The notes under the pieces were generated by a model. The model was given only the letters and a program-made list of their open reading frames with translations, ran no database searches and was not told the origin of the DNA. A program made the position numbers and the translations under genes. Below are positions 1 through 5,611 of a DNA stretch of 5,776 bases, one piece after another (the stretch's first letter is position 1; the number at the start of each line of letters is the position of its first letter). This DNA comes from Flavobacteriales bacterium (lineage in GTDB: Bacteria; Bacteroidota; Bacteroidia; Flavobacteriales_D; Sanyastnellaceae). Location of the stretch: positions 1 through 5,776 of the forward strand of contig DQKQ01000140.1 in the NCBI GenBank assembly GCA_015660615.1, in the 5' to 3' direction.

Positions 1-41
1 CTAAAGCTGTGGAAAAACTTACCTCAGAGCCAAGCAAGTAA
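1..41 (+). CDS. C-terminal tail of an unidentified upstream gene (partial)
   Basis: Reading frame 3 gives a short hydrophilic tail, KAVEKLTSEPSK, ending at a TAA at 39-41. This looks like an ordinary protein C-terminus and leaves 23 bases before the next gene, so an upstream co-directional gene is likely. Only 12 codons are visible, so no family can be named. Frame 1 is also open from position 1 to a TGA at 139-141, but it would overlap the lipoprotein gene by 77 bases and reads as low-complexity, shadow-like sequence, so frame 3 is preferred. It is also possible that the true upstream gene ended before the window and that this stretch is non-coding. Confidence 0.4.
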   Translation, partial: KAVEKLTSEPSK

Positions 42-58
42 AGCAAGTAAAGCGAATA
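32..58 (+). repeat. 9-bp tandem repeat carrying repeated in-frame stops
   Basis: The unit aagcaagta occurs exactly at 32-40 and 41-49, and a third copy at 50-58 (aagcgaata) has two changes. Because the unit is a multiple of three, frame 3 reads Ser-Lys-stop, Ser-Lys-stop, Ser-Glu-stop, with TAA at 39, 48 and 57. This looks like local slippage duplication of the end of the upstream gene. It lies directly in the gap before the lipoprotein gene and contains no recognisable ribosome binding site. Confidence 0.75.
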
Positions 59-64
59 AGTTAG

Positions 65-1117
65 ATGACTCGACTTTTATGTTTAGGCTTTATTCTTTTT
101 GTTTTCGGATGTGGAGCGGACAATTCCACTCCACATCTTGAAAATACTCAGGATAATATCACAGACCAAGTTTACGCTGATTCTTTAGCTCATTTCGAAC
201 AGGAGATTTTCAAAAACTCCACCTCTCCACTTCCTTATTGGAATAGAGCGGCTTGGCATCTAAAAAATGCACGCATTAAGGAAGGACTTCACGATTTAGA
301 TTTAGCTCTTGAAGCTGACTCTACCTACGGACCTGCCTGGTCTGCTAAAGCTGATGCTCTTTATCTATTACGTCAGTTCGACCAGTGTATTAATCACCTG
401 GACGTTTGTTTAAAGTACGCACCAAATCATATACCGTGTAAGCTTAGAAGAGCTGAGATGTATATACATCTCAAACTTTACGAAGAGGCTTTTACTTTGA
501 TTAACGATGCATTAAAGATTAACGATCAGTTATCAGAAGCTTATTGGATGAAGGGTACTATTTATAAAGAAAATGGGGAGCTCGAGAATGCCCTCAGTTC
601 TTTCCAAACCTCAGTAGAGGTTAATCCATCTTTCTTTGACGGATACATCGCTTTAGGTCTTGCCTATGCTTCTACATCTAACCCATTAGCCGTAGACTAC
701 TACAACAGTGCTATTTCGTTAAATCCCAGAAGTGTTGAGGCAAAGTATAACCTAGCAATGTACTATCAGGAATTATTTCTAGAAGAGCCTGCTGCGAGAA
801 AGATAGCTATAGAGAAATCATTAGCTCTTTACGAAACCATTATTGAAATTGATAGTCTTAACGCTTCCGCTGCTTTTAACCAGGGGTTTATATACCTAGA
901 GTACTTGAGTGGATACTCTGAAGCTGAGTACTGGTTCAGTCAAGCTATTGAAGCTCTCCCGTATTACCATCAAGCTTTCTACAATCGAGGACTTGCACGC
1001 GAGAGTCTTGATAACAATACTGATGCTCTGGAAGATTATGAAGTGGCACTGAAGCTTAAGCCTGACTATACTTCTGCTGCACTTGCAAAAAGTCGAGTGC
1101 TTGAGGCAATGAAATAA
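65..1117 (+). CDS. TPR-repeat lipoprotein
   Basis: The product has 350 residues. The N-terminus is a short lipoprotein signal: Arg3, a hydrophobic stretch at about 4-14, then the lipobox-like V-F-G-C with the acylated Cys at residue 16. The mature protein is therefore predicted to be lipid-anchored, in the inner or outer membrane facing the periplasm. After a low-complexity linker (about 17-50), eight tetratricopeptide-type helical hairpins run from about residue 56 to the C-terminus. They show the usual pattern of a Trp/Tyr/Ala first helix, an Ala at position 20 of the motif, and N-P or D-S-type turns; examples start near 56, 89, 124, 158, 192, 225, 268 and 303. The sixth unit is lengthened by an insertion around 236-250. 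TPR arrays bind other proteins, so a scaffold or assembly role is likely, but no partner can be named. The gene follows a possible co-directional gene and converges on rplT. The ATG at 65 is preferred because it gives a complete signal peptide directly after in-frame stops. Confidence 0.85.
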   Translation: MTRLLCLGFILFVFGCGADNSTPHLENTQDNITDQVYADSLAHFEQEIFKNSTSPLPYWNRAAWHLKNARIKEGLHDLDLALEADSTYGPAWSAKADALYLLRQFDQCINHLDVCLKYAPNHIPCKLRRAEMYIHLKLYEEAFTLINDALKINDQLSEAYWMKGTIYKENGELENALSSFQTSVEVNPSFFDGYIALGLAYASTSNPLAVDYYNSAISLNPRSVEAKYNLAMYYQELFLEEPAARKIAIEKSLALYETIIEIDSLNASAAFNQGFIYLEYLSGYSEAEYWFSQAIEALPYYHQAFYNRGLARESLDNNTDALEDYEVALKLKPDYTSAALAKSRVLEAMK

Positions 1118-1154
1118 ATAATGATGTCTGACACCTAGGGTATAAATCGTAAAG

Positions 1155-1195
1155 AAAAAAGGTCGATCCGGAAATTAATCCAGATCAACCTTTTT
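1155..1195 (-). terminator. Intrinsic terminator of the rplT operon, shared with the convergent lipoprotein gene
   Basis: An 11-bp stem has arms at 1161-1171 and 1180-1190 around an 8-base loop (1172-1179), with an A-run at 1155-1160 and a T-run at 1191-1195. Transcribed on the minus strand, all 11 positions pair, two as G-U wobbles, and the stem is followed by six U residues. Transcribed on the plus strand, the same two positions become C-A mismatches (1164/1187 and 1169/1182), although five U residues follow. The structure is therefore best read as the terminator for the minus-strand operon, 16 bases beyond the rplT stop, and probably also stops the + strand lipoprotein transcript with lower efficiency. 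Confidence 0.88.
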
Positions 1196-1210
1196 GATTA
1201 ATATCTACAA

Positions 1211-1555
1211 TTACTTTACTTTATCTACAACTGCTGTAAAAGCATCAGGGTGATTCATCGCTAAATCTGCGAGCACCTTACGGTTAAGCTCGATTCCAGA
1301 CTTAGATAGTTTACCCATAAAAACGCTGTAAGACATTCCGTGCTGACGAGCAGCGGCGTTAATACGCATAATCCAAAGACTACGGAAATTTCGTTTTTTA
1401 AGTTTACGACCTATGTAAGCATAAGTTAAACCTTTTTCTACGGCGTTTTTTGCAACCGTATAGACGTTTTTACGAGCACCGAAGTACCCTTTCGCCATTT
1501 TTAGAATCTTCTTTCGGCGGGTTCTAGACGCCACTGCATTCGATGAACGAGGCAT
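1211..1555 (-). CDS. rplT: 50S ribosomal protein L20
   Basis: The product has 114 residues, the usual length for L20. It binds 23S rRNA early in assembly of the large subunit and is a known translational autoregulator of its own operon in several bacteria. The sequence is typical throughout: a basic N-terminal tail (PRSSNAVASRTRRKK), the GYFGARKNVY segment near 23-32, the RKLKKRNFRSLWI-RINAA block near 50-68, and the C-terminal SYS-F and LNRK-LADLA blocks. The start is the ATG at 1553-1555; no Shine-Dalgarno motif precedes it. It is the last gene of the cluster, lying 103 bases after rpmI and immediately before the terminator. Whether L20 controls this operon here cannot be told from the sequence, but the long structured spacer before it is a candidate site. 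Confidence 0.98.
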   Translation of the reverse strand: MPRSSNAVASRTRRKKILKMAKGYFGARKNVYTVAKNAVEKGLTYAYIGRKLKKRNFRSLWIMRINAAARQHGMSYSVFMGKLSKSGIELNRKVLADLAMNHPDAFTAVVDKVK

Positions 1556-1575
1556 GAGTTAAATGTTTTTAATGG

Positions 1576-1646
1576 TTGGTGAAAAGGCACGAGTAAATTA
1601 TACTCGCCTAATGCTTATTTACCAAACACTGGGTTAATTAGACCAA
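1576..1646 (-). promoter_or_regulatory. Structured spacer between rpmI and rplT
   Basis: The 103-base gap between rpmI and rplT (1556-1658) is several times longer than the other gaps in this gene set. On the minus-strand RNA a hairpin lies at 1586-1608: CGAGTA (1601-1606) pairs with TACTCG (1590-1595) across a 5-base loop, or, in an alternative register, GGC plus GAGTA pair with TACTC and GCC with a two-base bulge. It is followed by a run of four U. An outer ACCAA at 1576-1580 (TTGGT on the plus strand) could pair with either of two upstream TTGGT copies (1621-1625 or 1642-1646). A ribosomal-protein binding site, a processing site or a weak attenuator are all possible. This is read by eye, without folding energies. 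Confidence 0.4.
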
Positions 1647-1658
1647 AATAGAGTAAAA

Positions 1659-1853
1659 TCAGATACAGAGTTGTCGCTTGATGTTCGGCGTATCAGCCTT
1701 GCTGACTAATGCCGAGTGAGTCAAGTTACGCTTCTGCTTAGTAGCTTTCTTAGTCAAAATGTGACTTTTAAAAGCATGCTTACGCTTGATTTTACCCGAT
1801 GCGGTTAGTTTGAAGCGCTTCTTGGCGCTTGATTTAGTTTTCATCTTCGGCAT
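1659..1853 (-). CDS. rpmI: 50S ribosomal protein L35
   Basis: The product has 64 residues, a normal length for L35, a small very basic protein buried in the large ribosomal subunit. It begins MPKMKTKSSAKKRFKLTASG, which is the family signature, continues with the KIKRKHAFKSHILTKK region and the KQKRNLTHSALVSKAD segment, and ends with a typical helical tail. The ATG at 1851-1853 is 21 bases after the infC stop, with a weak AAGG a few bases upstream. Its position between infC and rplT is the order found across most bacteria. The opposite strand here has an open frame that I regard as a shadow of rpmI and the end of infC. Confidence 0.97.
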   Translation of the reverse strand: MPKMKTKSSAKKRFKLTASGKIKRKHAFKSHILTKKATKQKRNLTHSALVSKADTPNIKRQLCI

Positions 1854-1874
1854 GGCCTTAGATATTTTAGGGGT

Positions 1875-2429
1875 TTATTTCTTCTTCGGATTGAACATTA
1901 CGGTCATTCGCTTTCCTTCCAACTTAGGCATCTGTTCAACAGTACCTACATCTTCGAGAGCAGTAGCAAATTTAAGCAGTAGGATCTCACCACGTTCTTT
2001 AAATACAATAGTTCTTCCACGAAAGAACACATAAGCTTTTAATTTAGCTCCATCCATTAAAAACTTTCGCGCATGCTTAAGTTTAAATTGGAAGTCGTGA
2101 TCATCAGTATTGGGACCTAAGCGTATTTCTTTTACAACAACCTTAGATTGTTTTGATTTGATTTCCTTCTGTTTCTTCTTTTGTGCATACAGGAATTTTT
2201 TATAGTCAATAATCCTACATACTGGAGGGTCTGCTTTCGGAGAGATCTCAACTAAGTCGAGTTCTAATTCATTAGCCAATGTTAAAGCTGCAGCAGTAGT
2301 CATTACTGATGGCTCTACATTATCTCCCACCACACGTACAGAATCAACTTCAATATGCTCGTTGATGCGATGTGGATCTTCCTTGCGAACTCTACCTCGG
2401 TAGGGACGACGTTTCCTGCGAATTGCTAT
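1875..2429 (-). CDS. infC: Translation initiation factor IF-3, with a non-canonical start codon
   Basis: IF-3 binds the 30S subunit, keeps it apart from 50S and proofreads the initiator tRNA and start codon. The first ATG/GTG-type start in the frame, a GTG at 2333, would give only 152 residues and would cut off the conserved beginning of the N-domain. The open frame continues upstream through MAIRRKRRPYRGR and KEDPHRINEHI-EVDSVRVVGD, which match the normal IF-3 N-terminus, and reaches an in-frame TAA soon after. The only plausible starts are ATA at 2427-2429 (184 residues) or ATT at 2421-2423 (182 residues). I chose ATA because it gives the common MAIRR-type start. The N-domain covers about 20-85, with the RIIDYKKFLYAQKKK signature near 72-86. 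A Lys-rich linker helix leads to the C-domain from about 97, with KEIRLGP near 100-106 and LEGKRMTVMF near 170-179. The gene lies 33 bases after thrS. Confidence 0.95.
   Translation of the reverse strand: MAIRRKRRPYRGRVRKEDPHRINEHIEVDSVRVVGDNVEPSVMTTAAALTLANELELDLVEISPKADPPVCRIIDYKKFLYAQKKKQKEIKSKQSKVVVKEIRLGPNTDDHDFQFKLKHARKFLMDGAKLKAYVFFRGRTIVFKERGEILLLKFATALEDVGTVEQMPKLEGKRMTVMFNPKKK
2421..2429 (-). promoter_or_regulatory. Non-AUG start site of infC (AUA, or AUU two codons later)
   Basis: On the minus strand the codons ATA-GCA-ATT lie at 2429-2421, directly before the conserved Arg/Lys-rich N-terminus of IF-3, and no ATG, GTG or TTG occurs in frame between the upstream TAA and this point. 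In E. coli, infC starts with AUU and IF-3 discriminates against that codon, which makes its synthesis self-limiting. The same logic would apply here. Which of the two codons is used cannot be settled from one sequence. Confidence 0.75.
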
Positions 2430-2462
2430 AGCTAGATCGTTTTATTTGTTCAAGACACTCAG

Positions 2463-4400
2463 TTAAACGGCAATCATTTCAGCAACTTCAGAAAGAACAC
2501 GTTCTGCAAAAGCTTTAATGGTCATCGTACCGACATCCCCTTCTCCTTGCTTTCGCACGGATACAGTTCCTTCGGATTTTTCGTTTTCTCCCACTATGAG
2601 CATGTAAGGAATCTTTTCTAATTCGGCGTCACGAATTTTTCTTCCCACCTTTTCAGAGCGGCTATCTACGAGTGCGCGAATATCGTGATTTTCTAACACA
2701 TTTGAAACTTCTTCAGCATAATCATTATATTTATCTGACAATGCTAGCACTCGCGCCTGTTCTGGGGTGAGCCAAAGTGGGAATTTACCTGCACAATGCT
2801 CTATTAAAATGGCTACAAAACGTTCCATAGAGCCGAAAGGCGCCCTGTGAATCATCACTGGACGATGTTTTGCGTTATCGGAACCGATATACTCAAGTTC
2901 GAAACGTTCAGGCAGGTTGTAATCTATTTGGACTGTACCCAATTGCCAAGTCCTTCCTATAGCATCACGCACCATAAAGTCTAGCTTGGGTCCGTAGAAT
3001 GCAGCTTCGCCATACTCAACGATAGTCTCGAGATTTTTACTTTCAGCAACTTCACGAATAGCAGTCTCCGCTTTCTCCCAATTTTCATCTGAACCGATGT
3101 ACTTCTCTGGATTATCTGTATCTCGCAAGCTGATCTGAATGATAAAATCATTAAAATCGAGGGTCTTGAAGATGTAAAGCACGAGGTCTATTACATTACT
3201 CACCTCCTCCTTTACTTGTTCGTTAGTACAGAAAATATGGGCGTCATCTTGTGTAAAACCTCGAACTCTTGTAAGTCCGTGTAATTCTCCACTTTGTTCG
3301 TAACGATACACTGTGCCGAACTCTGCAAATCTCACTGGCAAATCTTTGTATATACGAGGTCTTGCCTTGAAAATCTCACAGTGGTGTGGACAATTCATAG
3401 GTTTTAATAGAAACTCCTCTCCGTCAGATGGCGTTTTTATGGGCTGGAAACTGTCCTCACCATATTTCTCGTAATGCCCTGAGGTTACATACAGATCCTT
3501 AGAACCTATGTGGGGTGTTATTACGGGTTGGTAGCCAGATTTTCTTTGGGCTTCCTTAAGAAAATTCTCTAACCTATTCCTTAAATCAGCACCTTTAGGT
3601 AGCCAAAGCGGCAAGCCCTGCCCTACTCTTTCGCTAAAGTGAAAAAGATCCAATTCCTTCCCCAGCTTCCTGTGGTCACGAGCCTTTGCTTGCTCTACCA
3701 TCTCAAGATAGGCTGTAAGTTCTTTCTGTTTCGGGAAGGTTATTGCGTAAACTCTAGTCAGCTGCTTGTTATTCGCATCACCCTTCCAATAAGCTCCAGC
3801 AATCGCAGTAATTTTAGCTGCTTTCACAAAACCTGTATGAGGAATGTGAGGTCCGCGACAAAGGTCTGTAAATTTTCCTTGCGTGTAGGTAGTAATCGTT
3901 CCATCCTCTAACCTCTCTAGCAAATCAAGCTTGTATTCATCTCCCTTTTCCTTAAAATATGAAATCGCATCCGCCTTACTCATTGAATTGCGGATAAAGG
4001 GGCTTTTCTCCCGTGCAAGCTCTAACATCTTCTTCTCCACATCTGGAATATGAGCATCCGTAAAAGTGTGTTCTCCGAAATCTACATCATAATAAAAACC
4101 AAACTCTACAGGGGGTCCCACCCAAAACTTGATCCCATCAAACATAGACTCTAACGCCTCCGCTAAAAGATGGGCAGAACTATGCCACATCGTACTCTTG
4201 CCTTCTAGGTCGTTCCAGGTAAGGAGTTTCAATGATGAAGATTCCGTAATAGGTCTTTGAGGGTCTACTACCTCACCTGCTACTTCCGCTGCAAGTACAT
4301 TTCGTGCTAACCCTTCGCTTATGCTAGTAGCGATATCTAAGGCTGAAGTTCCTTCTTCAACATTTTTTATAGACCCGTCGGGAAGAGTGATTTCAATCAT
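2463..4400 (-). CDS. thrS: Threonyl-tRNA synthetase
   Basis: This class II enzyme charges tRNA-Thr in the cytoplasm. The 645-residue product has the full bacterial architecture: a TGS domain (about 1-62), the editing domain that removes misacylated serine, the catalytic core (about 240-535) and the C-terminal anticodon-binding domain (about 540-640). Numbered from the ATG at 4400, the editing-site histidines in HSSAH are 73 and 77, and the second half of that site, LCRGPH, supplies Cys181 and His185. The zinc ligands of the active site are Cys337 (MNCPHH), His388 (DDAHIF) and His518 (MIHRAPFGSMER). Motif 2 is RYEQSGELHGLTRVRGF. A TTG nine bases upstream (4409) would add three residues. The ATG is preferred because it gives the usual M-I-x-I-T-L-P-D-G start and places the HxxxH pair at the same numbers as in E. 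coli. No T-box or leader structure is seen. It lies 26 bases after the DUF4442 gene. Confidence 0.98.
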   Translation of the reverse strand: MIEITLPDGSIKNVEEGTSALDIATSISEGLARNVLAAEVAGEVVDPQRPITESSSLKLLTWNDLEGKSTMWHSSAHLLAEALESMFDGIKFWVGPPVEFGFYYDVDFGEHTFTDAHIPDVEKKMLELAREKSPFIRNSMSKADAISYFKEKGDEYKLDLLERLEDGTITTYTQGKFTDLCRGPHIPHTGFVKAAKITAIAGAYWKGDANNKQLTRVYAITFPKQKELTAYLEMVEQAKARDHRKLGKELDLFHFSERVGQGLPLWLPKGADLRNRLENFLKEAQRKSGYQPVITPHIGSKDLYVTSGHYEKYGEDSFQPIKTPSDGEEFLLKPMNCPHHCEIFKARPRIYKDLPVRFAEFGTVYRYEQSGELHGLTRVRGFTQDDAHIFCTNEQVKEEVSNVIDLVLYIFKTLDFNDFIIQISLRDTDNPEKYIGSDENWEKAETAIREVAESKNLETIVEYGEAAFYGPKLDFMVRDAIGRTWQLGTVQIDYNLPERFELEYIGSDNAKHRPVMIHRAPFGSMERFVAILIEHCAGKFPLWLTPEQARVLALSDKYNDYAEEVSNVLENHDIRALVDSRSEKVGRKIRDAELEKIPYMLIVGENEKSEGTVSVRKQGEGDVGTMTIKAFAERVLSEVAEMIAV

Positions 4401-4426
4401 GACACGCAAATATAACTAAGAGAATA

Positions 4427-4948
4427 CTAAGCCTGCGACCTCTTACGCACTTTCTCCCAAGACTTCACTTGCCAGTGCGAAGTGGTGGTTGCTACGTGCT
4501 CAGATTTTGAATCTATTAACTTTGCAGTCAATGCAAATTTCGCAACTCCTTCAGAGTTTAGAGAAGTTTTCAATTTGTCAAGCATCTCATCTGGCCAACT
4601 GCTCTTTGCTATGCAACTCCCTATAGGTCTTCTAATATAATCCACTTCGAGACGGCTCAGTATCAACCTAAATTCACTTATGTCGAAAGCTTCGATTACG
4701 TTAAGCCCTGACACGTATTCTCCCCCTGCTGCGATAGCACAAGCGTGCATTGTCCCAAGATGATTTAGGTTTCGACGACGATATGGAATACTCACTACGC
4801 ATCCTTTAGGAGAAATTTCTGTAACTGAAATTCTATGAGGCCTGTTAAATGGAACTGCCTCTTGCATAATCCGACTGAACATATTAGGTTTTCCTGCTTT
4901 CGCTCTTTTAAGCGCTCTCACCATTAAACCCTGTGTAAAAGACTTCAT
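4427..4948 (-). CDS. DUF4442-family hot-dog fold protein (putative acyl-CoA thioesterase)
   Basis: The product has 173 residues, no signal peptide and no membrane segment, so it should be cytoplasmic. The centre carries a segment typical of DUF4442/PaaI-like hot-dog proteins: PFNRPHRI near 33-40, then RRRNLNHLGTMHACAIAAGG at about 57-76 followed by EYVSGL. This contains the N-H-x-x-G-x-x-H-A pattern (Asn62, Gly65, His68) and an acidic residue (Glu77) where hot-dog thioesterases place their long helix and catalytic acid. The C-terminal half is predicted beta-rich. Family members are usually annotated as thioesterases, but the substrate is unknown and activity is not proven for most. The ATG overlaps the stop of the upstream pyrophosphohydrolase gene in an ATGA, so the two are probably translationally coupled. 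thrS starts 26 bases downstream. Confidence 0.8.
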   Translation of the reverse strand: MKSFTQGLMVRALKRAKAGKPNMFSRIMQEAVPFNRPHRISVTEISPKGCVVSIPYRRRNLNHLGTMHACAIAAGGEYVSGLNVIEAFDISEFRLILSRLEVDYIRRPIGSCIAKSSWPDEMLDKLKTSLNSEGVAKFALTAKLIDSKSEHVATTTSHWQVKSWEKVRKRSQA

Positions 4949-5397
4949 TTATGTTCGGGCTCAACCCCTTCTATCGATTTGACAAGGGATCCTGATTTGG
5001 CTAGGATGGTCGAAATATCTGGAAGGAAATAATTTGGGCCTTTTAACACCTTGCCGTCTTCACGAAGAATCGGGAGGCTGTCAGACCCCAGTTTGGACAT
5101 GTTACTAGCCTGAATTTCATTGAAAACGTCCTCAATCACACCCTGCATCCCATGACTTAAAATAGTGCCACAAAGAATGTACAACTGATCGCCTAGAGCA
5201 TCCGCTACTTCAACCATATCTCCTGCTTTTGCAGCCTCTAGGTACTCATTATTCTCCTCTTCCATAAGTCGATGGCGTAACGCCACTTGATCAGATGTTA
5301 AAGCAGTTGTAGGAGTATTCGACCAAGGAATATTAAAAGCATCACTGAAGGTGCGCACAGCTGTAATAACAGCTTGAAAAGACATCGTATTTTGCAT
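4945..5397 (-). CDS. MazG-like / HisE-like nucleoside triphosphate pyrophosphohydrolase
   Basis: The product has about 150 residues and belongs to the all-alpha NTP pyrophosphohydrolase superfamily (MazG, HisE, dUTPase-like), whose members split a nucleoside triphosphate or related compound to the monophosphate plus pyrophosphate. Counting from the ATG at 5397, the metal-binding acidic residues are visible as E48-x-x-E51 in EEENNEYLEAA and E63-x-x-D66 in EVADALGDQLYIL, with Asp70 one turn later. The C-terminal part has NMSKLGSD and then LREDGKVLKGPNYFLPD, a conserved block of one HisE-like subgroup. The true HisE substrate, phosphoribosyl-ATP, is unlikely because no his genes are nearby; nucleotide pool cleansing is the usual guess. 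Three starts are possible: GTG at 5403, ATG at 5397 and ATG at 5385. I chose 5397, but 5385 is also reasonable. It is the first gene of the minus-strand set and overlaps the DUF4442 gene by four bases. Confidence 0.82.
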   Translation of the reverse strand: MQNTMSFQAVITAVRTFSDAFNIPWSNTPTTALTSDQVALRHRLMEEENNEYLEAAKAGDMVEVADALGDQLYILCGTILSHGMQGVIEDVFNEIQASNMSKLGSDSLPILREDGKVLKGPNYFLPDISTILAKSGSLVKSIEGVEPEHK

Positions 5398-5540
5398 ATC
5401 CACTAAATTGAATATTTTATAGCTTCATTCCAAACCCTTTGATCAATTGTTACTCACTTTCATTCCACAATCGCGTAAATCAAATTTTGTAGGCAACGTA
5501 CTAACATACCATTTACTTAAAACGATACTGTTCACTTAAC

Positions 5541-5554
5541 AAGTTTTAAAACTT
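5541..5554. repeat. 14-bp perfect palindrome
   Basis: AAGTTTTAAAACTT is identical to its reverse complement. It lies about 30 bases upstream of the candidate -7 element and 57 bases before the MoxR start, a position where an operator could act. The A/T-only core means chance is a real alternative. Confidence 0.45.
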
Positions 5555-5582
5555 TGAATAGAAAAATACGCGAGCAAATTCA

Positions 5583-5590
5583 TATTTTTG
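5583..5590 (+). promoter_or_regulatory. Candidate Bacteroidota -7 promoter element (TAnnTTTG) for the MoxR gene
   Basis: TATTTTTG matches the Bacteroidota -7 consensus exactly. The nearest upstream TTTG, at 5553-5556, is 26 bases away, longer than the usual 17-23 base spacing, so the -33 partner is poor. If used, the transcript would start roughly 12-18 bases before the ATG, a short leader. The A-rich bases before the ATG (A at -3, -6 and -12) fit SD-independent initiation in this phylum. Confidence 0.3.
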
Positions 5591-5611
5591 ATTTTCCGAA
5601 AACAAATTAAT

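Larger units (their letters stand above)
5404..5611. promoter_or_regulatory. Divergent intergenic region with promoters for both directions
   Basis: These 208 A/T-rich bases lie between the start of the minus-strand operon and the + strand MoxR gene, so promoters for both must lie here. No convincing coding sequence is present. Visible elements are a 14-bp perfect palindrome at 5541-5554, a shorter TTGATCAA palindrome in the half near the pyrophosphohydrolase gene, and a Bacteroidota-type -7 match for the + strand at 5583-5590. I found no clear -33/-7 pair for the minus strand. Confidence 0.55.

Noticed and set aside
1..141. Plus-strand frame 1, open to TGA at 139-141
   Set aside because: It would overlap the lipoprotein gene by 77 bases and its later part is a shadow of the signal peptide; frame 3 with a TAA at 39 fits better.
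1786..2034. Plus-strand open frame of 82 codons
   Set aside because: It lies antisense to the end of infC and the start of rpmI, both unmistakable genes, and its translation resembles no family.
2331..2333. GTG at 2333 as the infC start
   Set aside because: It would remove the conserved IF-3 N-terminus that is clearly encoded in frame upstream.
3639..3911. Plus-strand open frame of 90 codons inside thrS
   Set aside because: It is antisense to the conserved editing/catalytic part of thrS, so it is a shadow frame.
4401..4409. TTG at 4409 as the thrS start
   Set aside because: It adds only three residues before the standard MIEITLPDG start, and the ATG at 4400 gives E. coli-like numbering of the editing histidines.
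4407..4414. TATATTTG on the minus strand, a match to the Bacteroidota -7 promoter consensus just before thrS
   Set aside because: It would place the transcription start at about the thrS ATG, has no TTG at -33 spacing, and lies in a 26-base operon gap; chance in A/T-rich sequence is more likely.
5404..5611. Possible small RNA, phage or defence element in the divergent gap
   Set aside because: No coding sequence, hairpin-plus-T-run, repeat array or attachment-like repeat was seen apart from short palindromes.
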